Virus record (IMG/VR): IMGVR_UViG_3300029985_000089
Coordinates: 1 to 38,069 of that record
Source of the DNA: a virus
Direction: 5' to 3' (one strand)
DNA: 38,069 nt
Position numbers and translations under genes: made by a program. Below the pieces are notes generated by a model. That model was not told the origin of the DNA. It worked only from the letters and a program-made list of their open reading frames with translations, and searched no databases. The stretch's first letter is position 1. Every line of letters starts with the position of its first letter. Below, piece by piece: positions 15,874-21,913 of this stretch.

Positions 15874-16863
15874 TTAGATCGACTGTCCTCTACGTGCAAT
15901 CCACTGATATAACTTACCAGCAGTTTGTACGCCTGTGCCAACGATAATCCCTGTGATGGAGATATTTCGTGTAGCATCATCAAGGAGATTACCATATGGC
16001 TGTGCAATCGTATTGATTGCAGCTTCGCCAATAGGTACAACTTCTGGCACCCCTATAGCAAGAGCAGCTGCTGCGCTTGTTGCGAATGCAAAAGGAGTGA
16101 AGGTTGACGAGTCAATATTCACCGTGATGGTGTTTGTCGAGCTCGAAATAGCCGTGCCTATAGCTGTGATGGTGCCTTGGAGACCATTGATCTCTGGCAT
16201 CCCCCATCCAGCTGGCATCGATATACGCACTTGCTGTCCCACAGTGTAGTAGTGTGTGACGTTAAGAGCGATAACTGTTGATACCCCTTGGGTAATAGCA
16301 ACAATTCGACGTATAGGAGGATAATAGCGAGGATTAAAAGGTATAATCCTTACAAAACCAGCTGTTGCGGCAGCAGCGAAACCAGCAGCAATCAAGTTGT
16401 TGATTGACTGTGTGACGCCAGGATTGACAGCAGAAACTGTGAAGTCCCAGCCAGCAATCTGCAGCATTCCTGTGGTCCCATAAAGCCTGATGACATCGCC
16501 AACAGCAGCTGTTGATGCAGACGATACTACAGCAGGAGATGCCGCAGTAATAGCTGTCACTGCAACAGGAGCCCCTGGAGTTTGGATTCCACTATCTTGG
16601 AGGAATGTGAATCCATTCGTTGTGATCATTGACTCAAGAGCCAATGTCGCAGCACCATTTGTCTTCAGGTTGAGATAGGCAGACCCTGCAGGTAGAGCAC
16701 TATATCCTTTCGCTCTCATTACCTGTGTTGTCGCCCCTGCATCGCCAATATCTGAGATGTTGACGAGGTCAAATAAATCATACCCACATGGCAGCGAGAT
16801 GTATCTCGGTAGCCCATCGGAGGTAAATGTACTTGTTAAAAGGCCATGAATAGAAGTACTCAT
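15874..16863 (-). CDS. Capsid-associated structural protein with FCCH-like domain, 329 aa
   Basis: Located directly after the major capsid gene, with a very strong SD (AAGGAGG) 7 nt before the ATG, as expected for an abundant virion protein. The N-terminal ~155 residues are beta-rich (GYDLFDLVNISDIGDAGATT, VIRLYGTTGMLQIAGWDFTV). Residues ~185-275 form the domain shared with 14529-14975 (RRIVAITQGVSTVIALNVTH, GWGMPEINGLQGTITAIG, IDSSTFTPF, VVPIGEA). The C-terminus is DATRNISITGIIVGTG. A decoration/cement protein or second capsid component is likely by position; it has no recognised enzyme motif. A strong terminator follows. Confidence 0.6.
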   Translation of the reverse strand: MSTSIHGLLTSTFTSDGLPRYISLPCGYDLFDLVNISDIGDAGATTQVMRAKGYSALPAGSAYLNLKTNGAATLALESMITTNGFTFLQDSGIQTPGAPVAVTAITAASPAVVSSASTAAVGDVIRLYGTTGMLQIAGWDFTVSAVNPGVTQSINNLIAAGFAAAATAGFVRIIPFNPRYYPPIRRIVAITQGVSTVIALNVTHYYTVGQQVRISMPAGWGMPEINGLQGTITAIGTAISSSTNTITVNIDSSTFTPFAFATSAAAALAIGVPEVVPIGEAAINTIAQPYGNLLDDATRNISITGIIVGTGVQTAGKLYQWIARRGQSI

Positions 16864-16876
16864 TTTTTTATCCTCC

Positions 16877-18418
16877 TTATGCCAATGTGCATCGTAGATT
16901 TAAAAGCCACTGATCGTTGAGGATACGAGGAACCTCAGCGAATACGAATCCCACACTAGCATTTTGGGCTAGAGCGCCGCTAAAAATGGGCGGACGGTAT
17001 ATGAACCGTGCAGAATGCCCATCTTGTTCGATAGCTGCGAAACTTTCTCTGCCACAACAGAAAATATTGTAGCAATCAGCTCCAAGCATTGACGCGTTAG
17101 GAGTTACAGAACCGACACTAGAAAGTAAAAATCTAATATTGGCGCATGTACCCCATTCTGCATCGAGGGTGGACTGTTGATTAGGGTAGTTCCATTTCTG
17201 GGTGAATCCATTGACATTGTCCAACTGCCCTATGAGGTTTGTGTGGCCAAGGCCAAAGTAAGCGTCGCGTACTGGCGCTGTTCCAAATCGATTTTCCCCT
17301 TCGACTCCCGTCAAAAAGCTGTAGGCATTATTCCCACGTAGCGTTCTGACGACGTAGTCTACGTCTGTGCGTGTGATTTCTGTTGGGTTATCACCATCAT
17401 TACCACCGACACAGTTCACTAATGTCGCTGTTGCGCTCAGCATGTCCCGCATCAACTGATCTTCAGTTTGACGGAGAGATACCATTCTGTTACTTTTGTG
17501 ACCAGTCGGTGACAAATCGTCACCTACTGGCGGGCCGACTTCTTCGAATCAGCCTCAGCGATTTTATTTATTGTCGCTGTTCAGACTATCGCATCTCCTT
17601 TCGGAGCTTTCTCATTTAGTCGTTCAGGCTGGATAATTTTTAACAAATCGTTCTTGAACTTTTCTTTGTCACATTTATTATTGTCTGTACATGTGAGGGT
17701 CATACAATAAAAAGCACCACCACCGTGTAAGGTTAATGATAATTCTCTTAAAAGTTCATACATACAATTGTTACATAACATATCCTTGCCCCTTGTCTTC
17801 CATGCTTATGCAGCTTCCTGGAGTTCCAAGTCAATAAGAGAAAGTTTATCCTGGGCATACTTTTTACCCAGCCTTTGCGTAGCTTCATTTAATACAGGAT
17901 CTTGGTTTTGTAAGGTTACCTGCTCGTTGAGCAATATGTAGGTACCGTAAAAATCCATTTTCGCATCAATATTCAATGCGGTCAAATTTTGGGGCGCTGG
18001 GTCTACACCCAAGTTCCCCAACGGCACAGGACAAGTTGCCAATGGATTATACCGTCGCATTCTACAATTTTGTTACTTCCCATCGCTGGGAGGTGAAGCC
18101 TATTGCACTTCACTCACTGCATTTCTGCAATGTTCAGAGCACCGCATCCCCGAAGGGTCTTCTCGCTTGCTACGTTCAGGCTGTATGTGTTATACTTGCC
18201 CCTTGTTGCCTCCAGCATTACCTGGTAAGGTTTTCAAGTCAATCAGAGAAGATTTATCGACCCCTAGACTAGTTAAGGGTCGTACCACCATTACGTGGCA
18301 TTTGCTTCAGTTCGGCCGGGATCTTATGGATCATATAAGGCACAGGAACTGAAAGCAACTTGTACGAGAAGGTCTGCTGGACGGGAGCAGGGAGCGTACT
18401 CGTGGTTGTTATACTCAT
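16877..18418 (-). CDS. Major capsid protein, N4-gp56 family, split by two group I introns
   Basis: Three exons: 18418-18276 (143 nt), 18064-17866 (199 nt), 17482-16877 (606 nt). They join in frame into 315 residues, a normal length for N4-gp56-type capsid proteins (HK97 fold, capsid shell). Exon 1 ends GGTTL, exon 2 reads RMRRYNPLA...YGTYILL...EATQRLG, exon 3 continues VSLRQTEDQLMRDML...CVGGNDGDNPTEITRTDVD. These match the family's successive landmarks (GGKTIxFRRY, YGAYVxxSD, EATQLLG, LTxDxxxRDxL). Unspliced, exon 1 reaches a stop two codons into intron 1 and exon 2 is stopped in intron 2. The start has no clear SD (AAAAGATTAAAAAAATG), odd for a major virion protein; it lies 34 nt after the scaffold gene. 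Splicing is predicted from sequence only. Confidence 0.85.
17483..17865 (-). ncRNA. Group I intron 2 in the capsid gene, 383 nt
   Basis: Self-splicing type intron. P1: exon end CTGGGT pairs with GCCCAG (U-G at the splice site). P3: CTTTCTC with GAGAAAG. P7: GACTA in CCTGAACGACTAAATG with TAGTC in GATGCGATAGTCTGAAC; this R/S pair closely resembles the T4 td intron. P8: CTCC-GAAA-GGAG. P6: GGATA/TATCC, its loop expanded by a 66-codon ORF. P9 region: GGTGAC/GTCACC. The 3' boundary G (17483) is set by reading-frame continuity (RLG|VSLRQ); P10 is weak (GTAT with GTAT, two wobbles). Confidence 0.88.
17581..17781 (-). CDS. Intron-encoded 66-aa cysteine-rich protein
   Basis: Begins at ATG 17781 inside the P6 loop of intron 2 and ends in the intron's S element. 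MLCNNCMYELLRELSLTLHG is followed by FYCMTLTCTDNNKCDKEKF and a basic C-terminus; Cys at 3, 6, 26, 31 and 37 could bind metal. It has no LAGLIDADG, GIY-YIG, HNH or His-Cys motif, so it is not a recognisable homing endonuclease; it may be a remnant or an unrelated small protein. AAGGGGC, 6 nt before the ATG, could act as SD, but it lies in the intron core and may be hidden in the folded RNA. Confidence 0.5.
   Translation of the reverse strand: MLCNNCMYELLRELSLTLHGGGAFYCMTLTCTDNNKCDKEKFKNDLLKIIQPERLNEKAPKGDAIV
18065..18275 (-). ncRNA. Group I intron 1 in the capsid gene, 211 nt
   Basis: ORF-less small group I intron. P1: exon CGACCCT pairs 7 bp with GGGGTCG (final pair U-G). The guide TCTAGGGGTC matches the joined exons GACCCT-TAGA at every position except the U-G, so P1 and P10 both form. 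P3: TCTTCTC with GAGAAGA. P8: CCC-TTCG-GGG. P7: AGCA/TGCT, with a G-C pair beyond a bulged T. P6: GTAT/ATAC. P9-type hairpin TCCCA-GCGA-TGGGA. Ends in G at 18065. Shares TATTGACTTG- and GGGGCAAG-type core blocks with intron 2. Confidence 0.88.
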
Positions 18419-18452
18419 TTTTTTAATCTTTTGTAAAAAAAAGACTCAAAAA

Positions 18453-19169
18453 CTAAGAAGCCTTCATCGCTTGTTGCATTTCCTTCCAAAGCTCCTTTCG
18501 AAGCTCTGGCGTCAGGCCGTTATCGAACTTATGTACTTCGCCTATAGCGCTGGATTTCGTCACAGTTTGGACTGAAACAGGTTTGCGGGAATTTTCTAAA
18601 GCTTTAGCTTTTTGAGGCTGTAATCTTGCCATATCCCCTATCCCTTGTTTCTTGAGCATTTTATAGGCTGCAACGGCCTGAGCGTACGGATCTTGCGCCA
18701 AGGCATATAAAGACATTGCTAGTTCTGGGTCTTGTGATTTCAATGTTTCTACATTTTCTCGAGTTACTACGTCATCGAAGTCTGGGAACCTATTCTTTAT
18801 TCTCTCATCAACTGTCGAAGCATCCTTCTCTCTGATTGCCTCCTCAGCAACTTGTCTGGCCATTTTTTCTGCTAGGCCTCGTGCCTGCTTTGCTGTGACA
18901 ATGTCATCATCTGCCAGCTTTGCCAAGTCATCTTCTTCTAAAGGCTCTTGATGTTGATATTGGAGCCTATTGATAAGTTCTTGTTGTTCTTCAGATCTGC
19001 GTTCTAACTCTTGCATCTTCCTGCGTGCTTCTCTCCAGTTGTACTCTTGATCCTTGATCAGAGGCTCTTGAGGTACTGTAGGGGCCTCTTGCAGGGAGTC
19101 CTGCTGTTCTGATTCAGTGGGGAGAGCGACTTCCACATCTGTAACGCTCTGTTCTACTTCTTCAGCCAT
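18453..19169 (-). CDS. Capsid scaffold-like protein, 238 aa
   Basis: Start set at ATG 19169, 6 nt after SD AAGGA; an ATG two codons earlier abuts that SD. Acidic N-terminus (AEEVEQSVTDVEVALPTESE), long coiled coil (about 45-75: REARRKMQELERRSEEQQEL), helical middle (DIVTAKQARGLAEKMARQVA) and a basic C-terminal tail (LQPQKAKALENSRKPVSVQT, ending RKELWKEMQQAMKAS). This charge layout and its position just before the major capsid gene are typical of phage scaffolding proteins, which bind capsid through a C-terminal helix and leave before DNA packaging. It is the first gene after the capsid-operon promoter. Confidence 0.75.
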   Translation of the reverse strand: MAEEVEQSVTDVEVALPTESEQQDSLQEAPTVPQEPLIKDQEYNWREARRKMQELERRSEEQQELINRLQYQHQEPLEEDDLAKLADDDIVTAKQARGLAEKMARQVAEEAIREKDASTVDERIKNRFPDFDDVVTRENVETLKSQDPELAMSLYALAQDPYAQAVAAYKMLKKQGIGDMARLQPQKAKALENSRKPVSVQTVTKSSAIGEVHKFDNGLTPELRKELWKEMQQAMKAS

Positions 19170-19180
19170 TAGCATTCCTT

Positions 19181-19308
19181 AGGGTTGGGGAACCCTCGTT
19201 ACACCTATTTAAAAAATCCCTTGACTCTGAAGCCAAGGGCTCCCCTTTTGGGGGGATGTTTTGTTGAGTTAGACTTTGCGCAGTCAACGAATGTTTTTAA
19301 CTCAACAA
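19181..19308 (-). promoter_or_regulatory. Structured leader of capsid operon with attenuator-like terminator
   Basis: Minus-strand elements in order. (a) Stem TTGTTGAGTTA/TAACTCAACAA (19298-19308 with 19261-19271, perfect 11 bp), enclosing GACT/AGTC, at the predicted 5' end. (b) CCCC-AAAA-GGGG hairpin (19242-19253). (c) Terminator hairpin CCCTTG/CAAGGG (19218-19239) followed by T6. (d) AGGGTT-CCCC-AACCCT (19181-19196) just before the SD. GGGGAGCCC (19237-19245) can instead pair with GGGTTCCCC (19187-19195), which would break the terminator. Confidence 0.6.
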
Positions 19309-19313
19309 TTTTC

Positions 19314-19342
19314 TTGATAGCTGAAGTGGGGAATTCTGTCAA
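19314..19342 (-). promoter_or_regulatory. Sigma70-like promoter of capsid operon
   Basis: Minus-strand -35 TTGACA (19337-19342) and -10 TATCAA (19314-19319), spacer 17 nt. Predicted start near 19307, at the beginning of the 11-bp stem described above. Confidence 0.6.
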
Positions 19343-19352
19343 ATATTTGTTT

Positions 19353-19375
19353 ACATAGACAGAAACTGTGTATGT
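19353..19375. promoter_or_regulatory. Operator-like inverted repeat between divergent genes
   Basis: Arms ACATAGACAG (19353-19362) and CTGTGTATGT (19366-19375) around AAA, nine of ten positions symmetric. It sits 11 nt upstream of the capsid promoter's -35 and 36 nt before the plus-strand gene at 19411, where a dimeric regulator could affect both directions. No repressor gene is recognised. Confidence 0.5.
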
Positions 19376-19410
19376 GAGTAGACTATGGTGAAAAAAAATG
19401 GAGGGTTTGT

Positions 19411-19650
19411 ATGTGGATCAGCGTTAAAGATCGGTTACCGGAAGAAGGAATTGATGTTTTAACATGTTGTGTTAGCAAGGGAGGTGAAAATACAACATTT
19501 GAAAAATATGAGTCCTATCATGCAATAGATAGACTACTTCCAGTTGGTTTTCGTACGGATGTATTATTTTATGCCACTGTAACGCATTGGATGCCGTTAC
19601 CTCCACTACCGGAGCAAGACAAAAAGATGTTTTCCAGATTGCGGCGTTAA
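19411..19650 (+). CDS. DUF551-like protein, 79 aa
   Basis: [20 protein letters not shown] near the start and [20 protein letters not shown] near the end match the DUF551 pattern (WISVxDRLPEEGxxVL...VTHWMPLP), a small phage/prophage family without known biochemical role. ATG 19411 follows GGAGGG by 7 nt. After the family's end the frame reads only MFSRLRR then stops, while the +1 frame continues into a zinc-ribbon-like sequence, so the original gene may have been a longer fusion. Confidence 0.75.
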   Translation: MWISVKDRLPEEGIDVLTCCVSKGGENTTFEKYESYHAIDRLLPVGFRTDVLFYATVTHWMPLPPLPEQDKKMFSRLRR

Positions 19651-19741
19651 GCCAGGAGAAGCTCATTTACCAGGTTGCGACGTTGAGCGATGTTCTCAGT
19701 GCGGATTTCAATTTCTAACATGTCGATGTAAAAAAACGTGA
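19629..19741 (+). pseudogene. Out-of-frame zinc-ribbon tail of the DUF551 gene
   Basis: In the +1 frame relative to the DUF551 gene the sequence reads [16 protein letters not shown] then [16 protein letters not shown] and RCKKT, ending TGA 19739-19741. Its Cys pattern (CxxxC, C...CxxC...CxC) and the phrase [20 protein letters not shown] are those of a small zinc-binding phage module. This frame has no start codon. The change of frame lies in CAAAAAG near 19622, where a 1-nt indel, sequencing error or programmed frameshift would fuse the parts. Confidence 0.55.
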
Positions 19742-19753
19742 GATTTTTAGGAA

Positions 19754-19951
19754 ATGACACCTAAAATAACAAAAGAAGAATACCTAAGGGCTATCAGTGA
19801 AGGCTTTGCTCTTGGCCTATGTAAACTTGTTTATAGCGGAACCGATATGCCAGCAAATGATTTCTTTGATTTTCTTCAAAAAGGCGTAGCAGATGGAATT
19901 GAAAGAATTGGTTGTGATAGACAATCATTAAAAGATAATTTACTTGAATAA
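19754..19951 (+). CDS. Hypothetical protein, 65 aa
   Basis: No family recognised. An acidic, helical small protein: MTPKITKEEYLRAISEGFAL, then DFFDFLQKGVADGIERIGC. ATG 19754 follows TTTTTAGGAA, a modest SD. It ends 36 nt before the convergent stop of the 171-aa gene. No signal peptide or membrane segment. Confidence 0.55.
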   Translation: MTPKITKEEYLRAISEGFALGLCKLVYSGTDMPANDFFDFLQKGVADGIERIGCDRQSLKDNLLE

Positions 19952-19987
19952 TGGAGTTTTATGTGCATGAGGAATTGGATTTTTGAT

Positions 19988-20503
19988 TTATTGGAATATA
20001 GACCAATCAAACGAGTAGGAATCCCTATCCATTTTCCTTGTGAAGCACTCCTCAACCCATTTCACGAGCTCAGAGTCATAGTTTTCTGGACATCGTGCGA
20101 TTGACAAGCATTCATCGAAGGAAGGAAGTGACCACAAACACTTGATTTGCCCTTTGTTGCCATCTATAAGATATAAGGTTTTGGTGTAGTTGCTATATTG
20201 CTCCATCATATCGAAGGCATGAGGAGGAGTTTGCCTAGCTACAAACCAGTTCCTGAGAATGTTGTTGGCCCAGAACTCTTTCTTTGTAAGGACAAAAATG
20301 TAGAAAGGACTGTCGAATTTTGCCTGATTTTCCTCAATGGTCTCTTCCATGAACTTAGCATAATCTGGACCAAATGCGTCTAAAGTTTCGCCAACAGTCT
20401 GATCAGCTTGTGGCTTAGAGAGGATGTCATATACAGCTTGGCCTACACGCTTGCCTTTGTATCCAAATCTGTTGTAGGCATATTTGTCAGGTTCTGCGAG
20501 CAT
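19988..20503 (-). CDS. Hypothetical protein, 171 aa
   Basis: Soluble-looking protein with conserved-type blocks YAYNRFGYKGKRVGQAVYDI, FYIFVLTKKEFWANNILRNW, YSNYTKTLYLIDGNKGQIKC and LWSLPSFDECLSIARCPENY. No catalytic motif identified. It begins at ATG 20503 with a very strong SD (AAGGAGG) and overlaps the C-terminal end of the methylase remnant by 61 nt in another frame. It is the last gene of the portal-proximal minus-strand group. Proteins of this kind appear in phage genomes without assigned function. Confidence 0.6.
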   Translation of the reverse strand: MLAEPDKYAYNRFGYKGKRVGQAVYDILSKPQADQTVGETLDAFGPDYAKFMEETIEENQAKFDSPFYIFVLTKKEFWANNILRNWFVARQTPPHAFDMMEQYSNYTKTLYLIDGNKGQIKCLWSLPSFDECLSIARCPENYDSELVKWVEECFTRKMDRDSYSFDWSIFQ

Positions 20504-20836
20504 GGGGCCTCCTTCTTGCCATAGTCAAAACAATTTTCTAATTCATTTCCCCATATGTCCCAGTTAGGAGTTTTTTGTCGAGCAAATAGTTCAATGCGAG
20601 GGAGGTTGCCATGAACGTCAACGATCATGTCACGAAATTCTGCTGGCTTTTCTGAATGATTGCATATTCTTGGCTGTAGAAACCAAGCTGAGTCCTTTCT
20701 TTTGACAAAACCAATTTTCCCCTTTCAAAAGTTCTGAAATCGTCCAACTGCCCCCATCCACTTCCCAAGGAGGATCTGCATAGATGATCTGATAAGTATG
20801 TTTTGGGATTTGGTCAAAGCCAACGATCACTGCCAT
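20443..20836 (-). pseudogene. MT-A70 adenine methyltransferase remnant (internal deletion plus frameshift)
   Basis: ATG 20836 (SD GGAGGAGGGAGC) encodes MAVIVGFDQIPKHTYQIIYA then DPPWEVDGG, the N-terminal catalytic DPPW motif of MT-A70 N6-adenine methylases, but the frame soon degenerates. In another frame comes the family C-terminus: GKIGFVKRKDSAWFLQ, NHSEKPAEFRDMIVDV, LPRIELFARQKTPNWDIWGN. The middle of the fold, roughly 70-80 residues between DPPW and GK..KRKD, is absent, and the two frames overlap without an ATG for the second part. About 130 codons remain of ~200. Probably inactive; a sequencing deletion is less likely because both an indel and a large gap are needed. Confidence 0.75.
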
Positions 20837-20864
20837 GCTCCCTCCTCCTAATCTAGCTAAAGCT

Positions 20865-20999
20865 CTACTTGCCTCTGCCAGCCTTATGGGCCGCTAGCCC
20901 TACCTTTGAACTGACGGGCTTAAATGCTGCGATAGTGGGAAGCTTAGCTGTTTTAACTTTTTTCTTTGCCGACAGCGCCAATGATTTAATTTTAGCCAT
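20865..20999 (-). CDS. Basic small protein, 44 aa
   Basis: MAKIKSLALSAKKKVKTAKL, then PTIAAFKPVSSKVGLAAHKAG: lysine-rich, no membrane segment, likely nucleic-acid binding or virion-packaged. Its ATG overlaps the upstream stop (TAATG), a mark of translational coupling, and the methylase remnant's start follows 28 nt after its stop. Real by packing and coding character; function unknown. Confidence 0.5.
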   Translation of the reverse strand: MAKIKSLALSAKKKVKTAKLPTIAAFKPVSSKVGLAAHKAGRGK

Positions 21000-21178
21000 T
21001 AGCAGCCCCTTTTTCCCTTTTTCATTGAACTCATCAGCTTTTTATCTTCTCTAAAAGCTTTTTTCTCTTCTTTCATGTCCTTAACAAGATGTTTTTCTAC
21101 TTTCTTGCCTGGCATAGCCTTCTTCAGCATGCCGCTAAACATCTTTTTGTCAGCAATAGCGTCGTCATGACCTTTCAT
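20999..21178 (-). CDS. Basic helical small protein, 59 aa
   Basis: ATG 21178 has SD AAGGAC 5 nt upstream. Sequence MKGHDDAIADKKMFSGMLKK, MPGKKVEKHLVKDMKEEKKA, then a Lys-rich end SSMKKGKRGC; about one third Lys/Arg, helical. It is one of a string of five tiny minus-strand genes after the portal. No named family; could be a small virion or DNA-binding protein. Confidence 0.5.
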   Translation of the reverse strand: MKGHDDAIADKKMFSGMLKKAMPGKKVEKHLVKDMKEEKKAFREDKKLMSSMKKGKRGC

Positions 21179-21186
21179 ATTTGTCC

Positions 21187-21318
21187 TTAGTGTTGTAAGT
21201 AAGGGCCTGTTAACACAGTTTTTTCCATCTTTTTCTTCTTAGGAGTTTTAATGCCCTTACTTTTCATTACTTTCTCAAAAATCTTCTGGGCTTTTCCTCC
21301 TGGCCTTAACATGACCAT
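21187..21318 (-). CDS. Small basic protein, 43 aa
   Basis: MVMLRPGGKAQKIFEKVMKS, KGIKTPKKKKMEKTVLTGPY, LQH. ATG 21318 follows AGAGGGC. It lies 8 nt upstream of the next gene and 12 nt downstream of the 63-aa gene, so it belongs to the same closely packed group. Function unknown; positive charge is the only clear feature. Confidence 0.45.
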   Translation of the reverse strand: MVMLRPGGKAQKIFEKVMKSKGIKTPKKKKMEKTVLTGPYLQH

Positions 21319-21330
21319 GATCGATGCCCT

Positions 21331-21522
21331 CTAGTGTTGATTAGAAATGTATTTCTTTGCTTTCCCGACAGACTTATCAATCGTTGAATCGATTTTATCC
21401 ATGGTGTCGTCAAGATCTGCATTCTCATGAGAATTTTTTTCATATTCCTGCATCTTCACTTCTTGTGGAAGATTGTCATATGATGTTTTATCATGCCCAA
21501 AGTCTTTCATTGTTTTTCCCAT
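21331..21522 (-). CDS. Small acidic protein, paralogue of the next gene, 63 aa
   Basis: Contains DKTSYDNLPQEVKMQEYEKN and DLDDTMDKIDSTIDKSVGKA. The order D-TSY-NLPQ-V-...-DDT-...-ID...GK matches the adjacent 75-aa protein, so the two are tandem duplicates that have diverged. SD AAGGAGGAAT precedes the ATG. Short SYxNLPQxV proteins of this kind occur near portals of some phages with no assigned role. Confidence 0.6.
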   Translation of the reverse strand: MGKTMKDFGHDKTSYDNLPQEVKMQEYEKNSHENADLDDTMDKIDSTIDKSVGKAKKYISNQH

Positions 21523-21559
21523 AACCTTATTCCTCCTTAGGAACAGTTTTGTGTATAAT

Positions 21560-21787
21560 TTATTTAGATGCTGTAGGAAATTTGTGAATAGGCTCTAAGT
21601 GCCTAAACTTCGCAGGCTTGCCCTTACCGTGGTCAATGCAAGCTGCTACCCCTGTAAGAGTGTCGTCGTAGTCTTCGTCGAAGGTATTCGACTCATTGCA
21701 TTTTTTTATAATCACATTTTGAGGCAGATTTGAATAAGAAGTGGAGTCATCGCTAAGGTTTTTTTGATCTCCAGACGATTTCGACAT
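21560..21787 (-). CDS. Small acidic protein, paralogue of the previous gene, 75 aa
   Basis: DDSTSYSNLPQNVIIKKCNE and DEDYDDTLTGVAACIDHGKG align with the 63-aa neighbour. SD GAGG lies 6 nt before the ATG. It is the first small gene downstream of the portal; a GTAAAGCAAAAATATT segment in its 126-nt leader resembles sequence near other phage promoters here, but no -35 box was found. Confidence 0.6.
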   Translation of the reverse strand: MSKSSGDQKNLSDDSTSYSNLPQNVIIKKCNESNTFDEDYDDTLTGVAACIDHGKGKPAKFRHLEPIHKFPTASK

Positions 21788-21913
21788 ATTTTCCTCGCTA
21801 ATAATATTTTTGCTTTACAATTTGCAGTCTATTAAATCGAAGATTTTTTTTGCTATCGACAAATGACAAAAACTTAAAAATTGCCAAGGTCTTGAAGTGA
21901 GCAATATTCGTAA

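Noticed and set aside
16877-17515. Independent 212-aa protein as capsid gene
   Set aside because: Its first residues come from intron 2 (up to 17483) and no suitable SD is present; the true coding begins at 17482 after splicing.
17806-18060. Independent 84-aa protein
   Set aside because: Starts at an internal Met of exon 2 and ends within intron 2; it is the unspliced central part of the capsid gene, not a separate gene.
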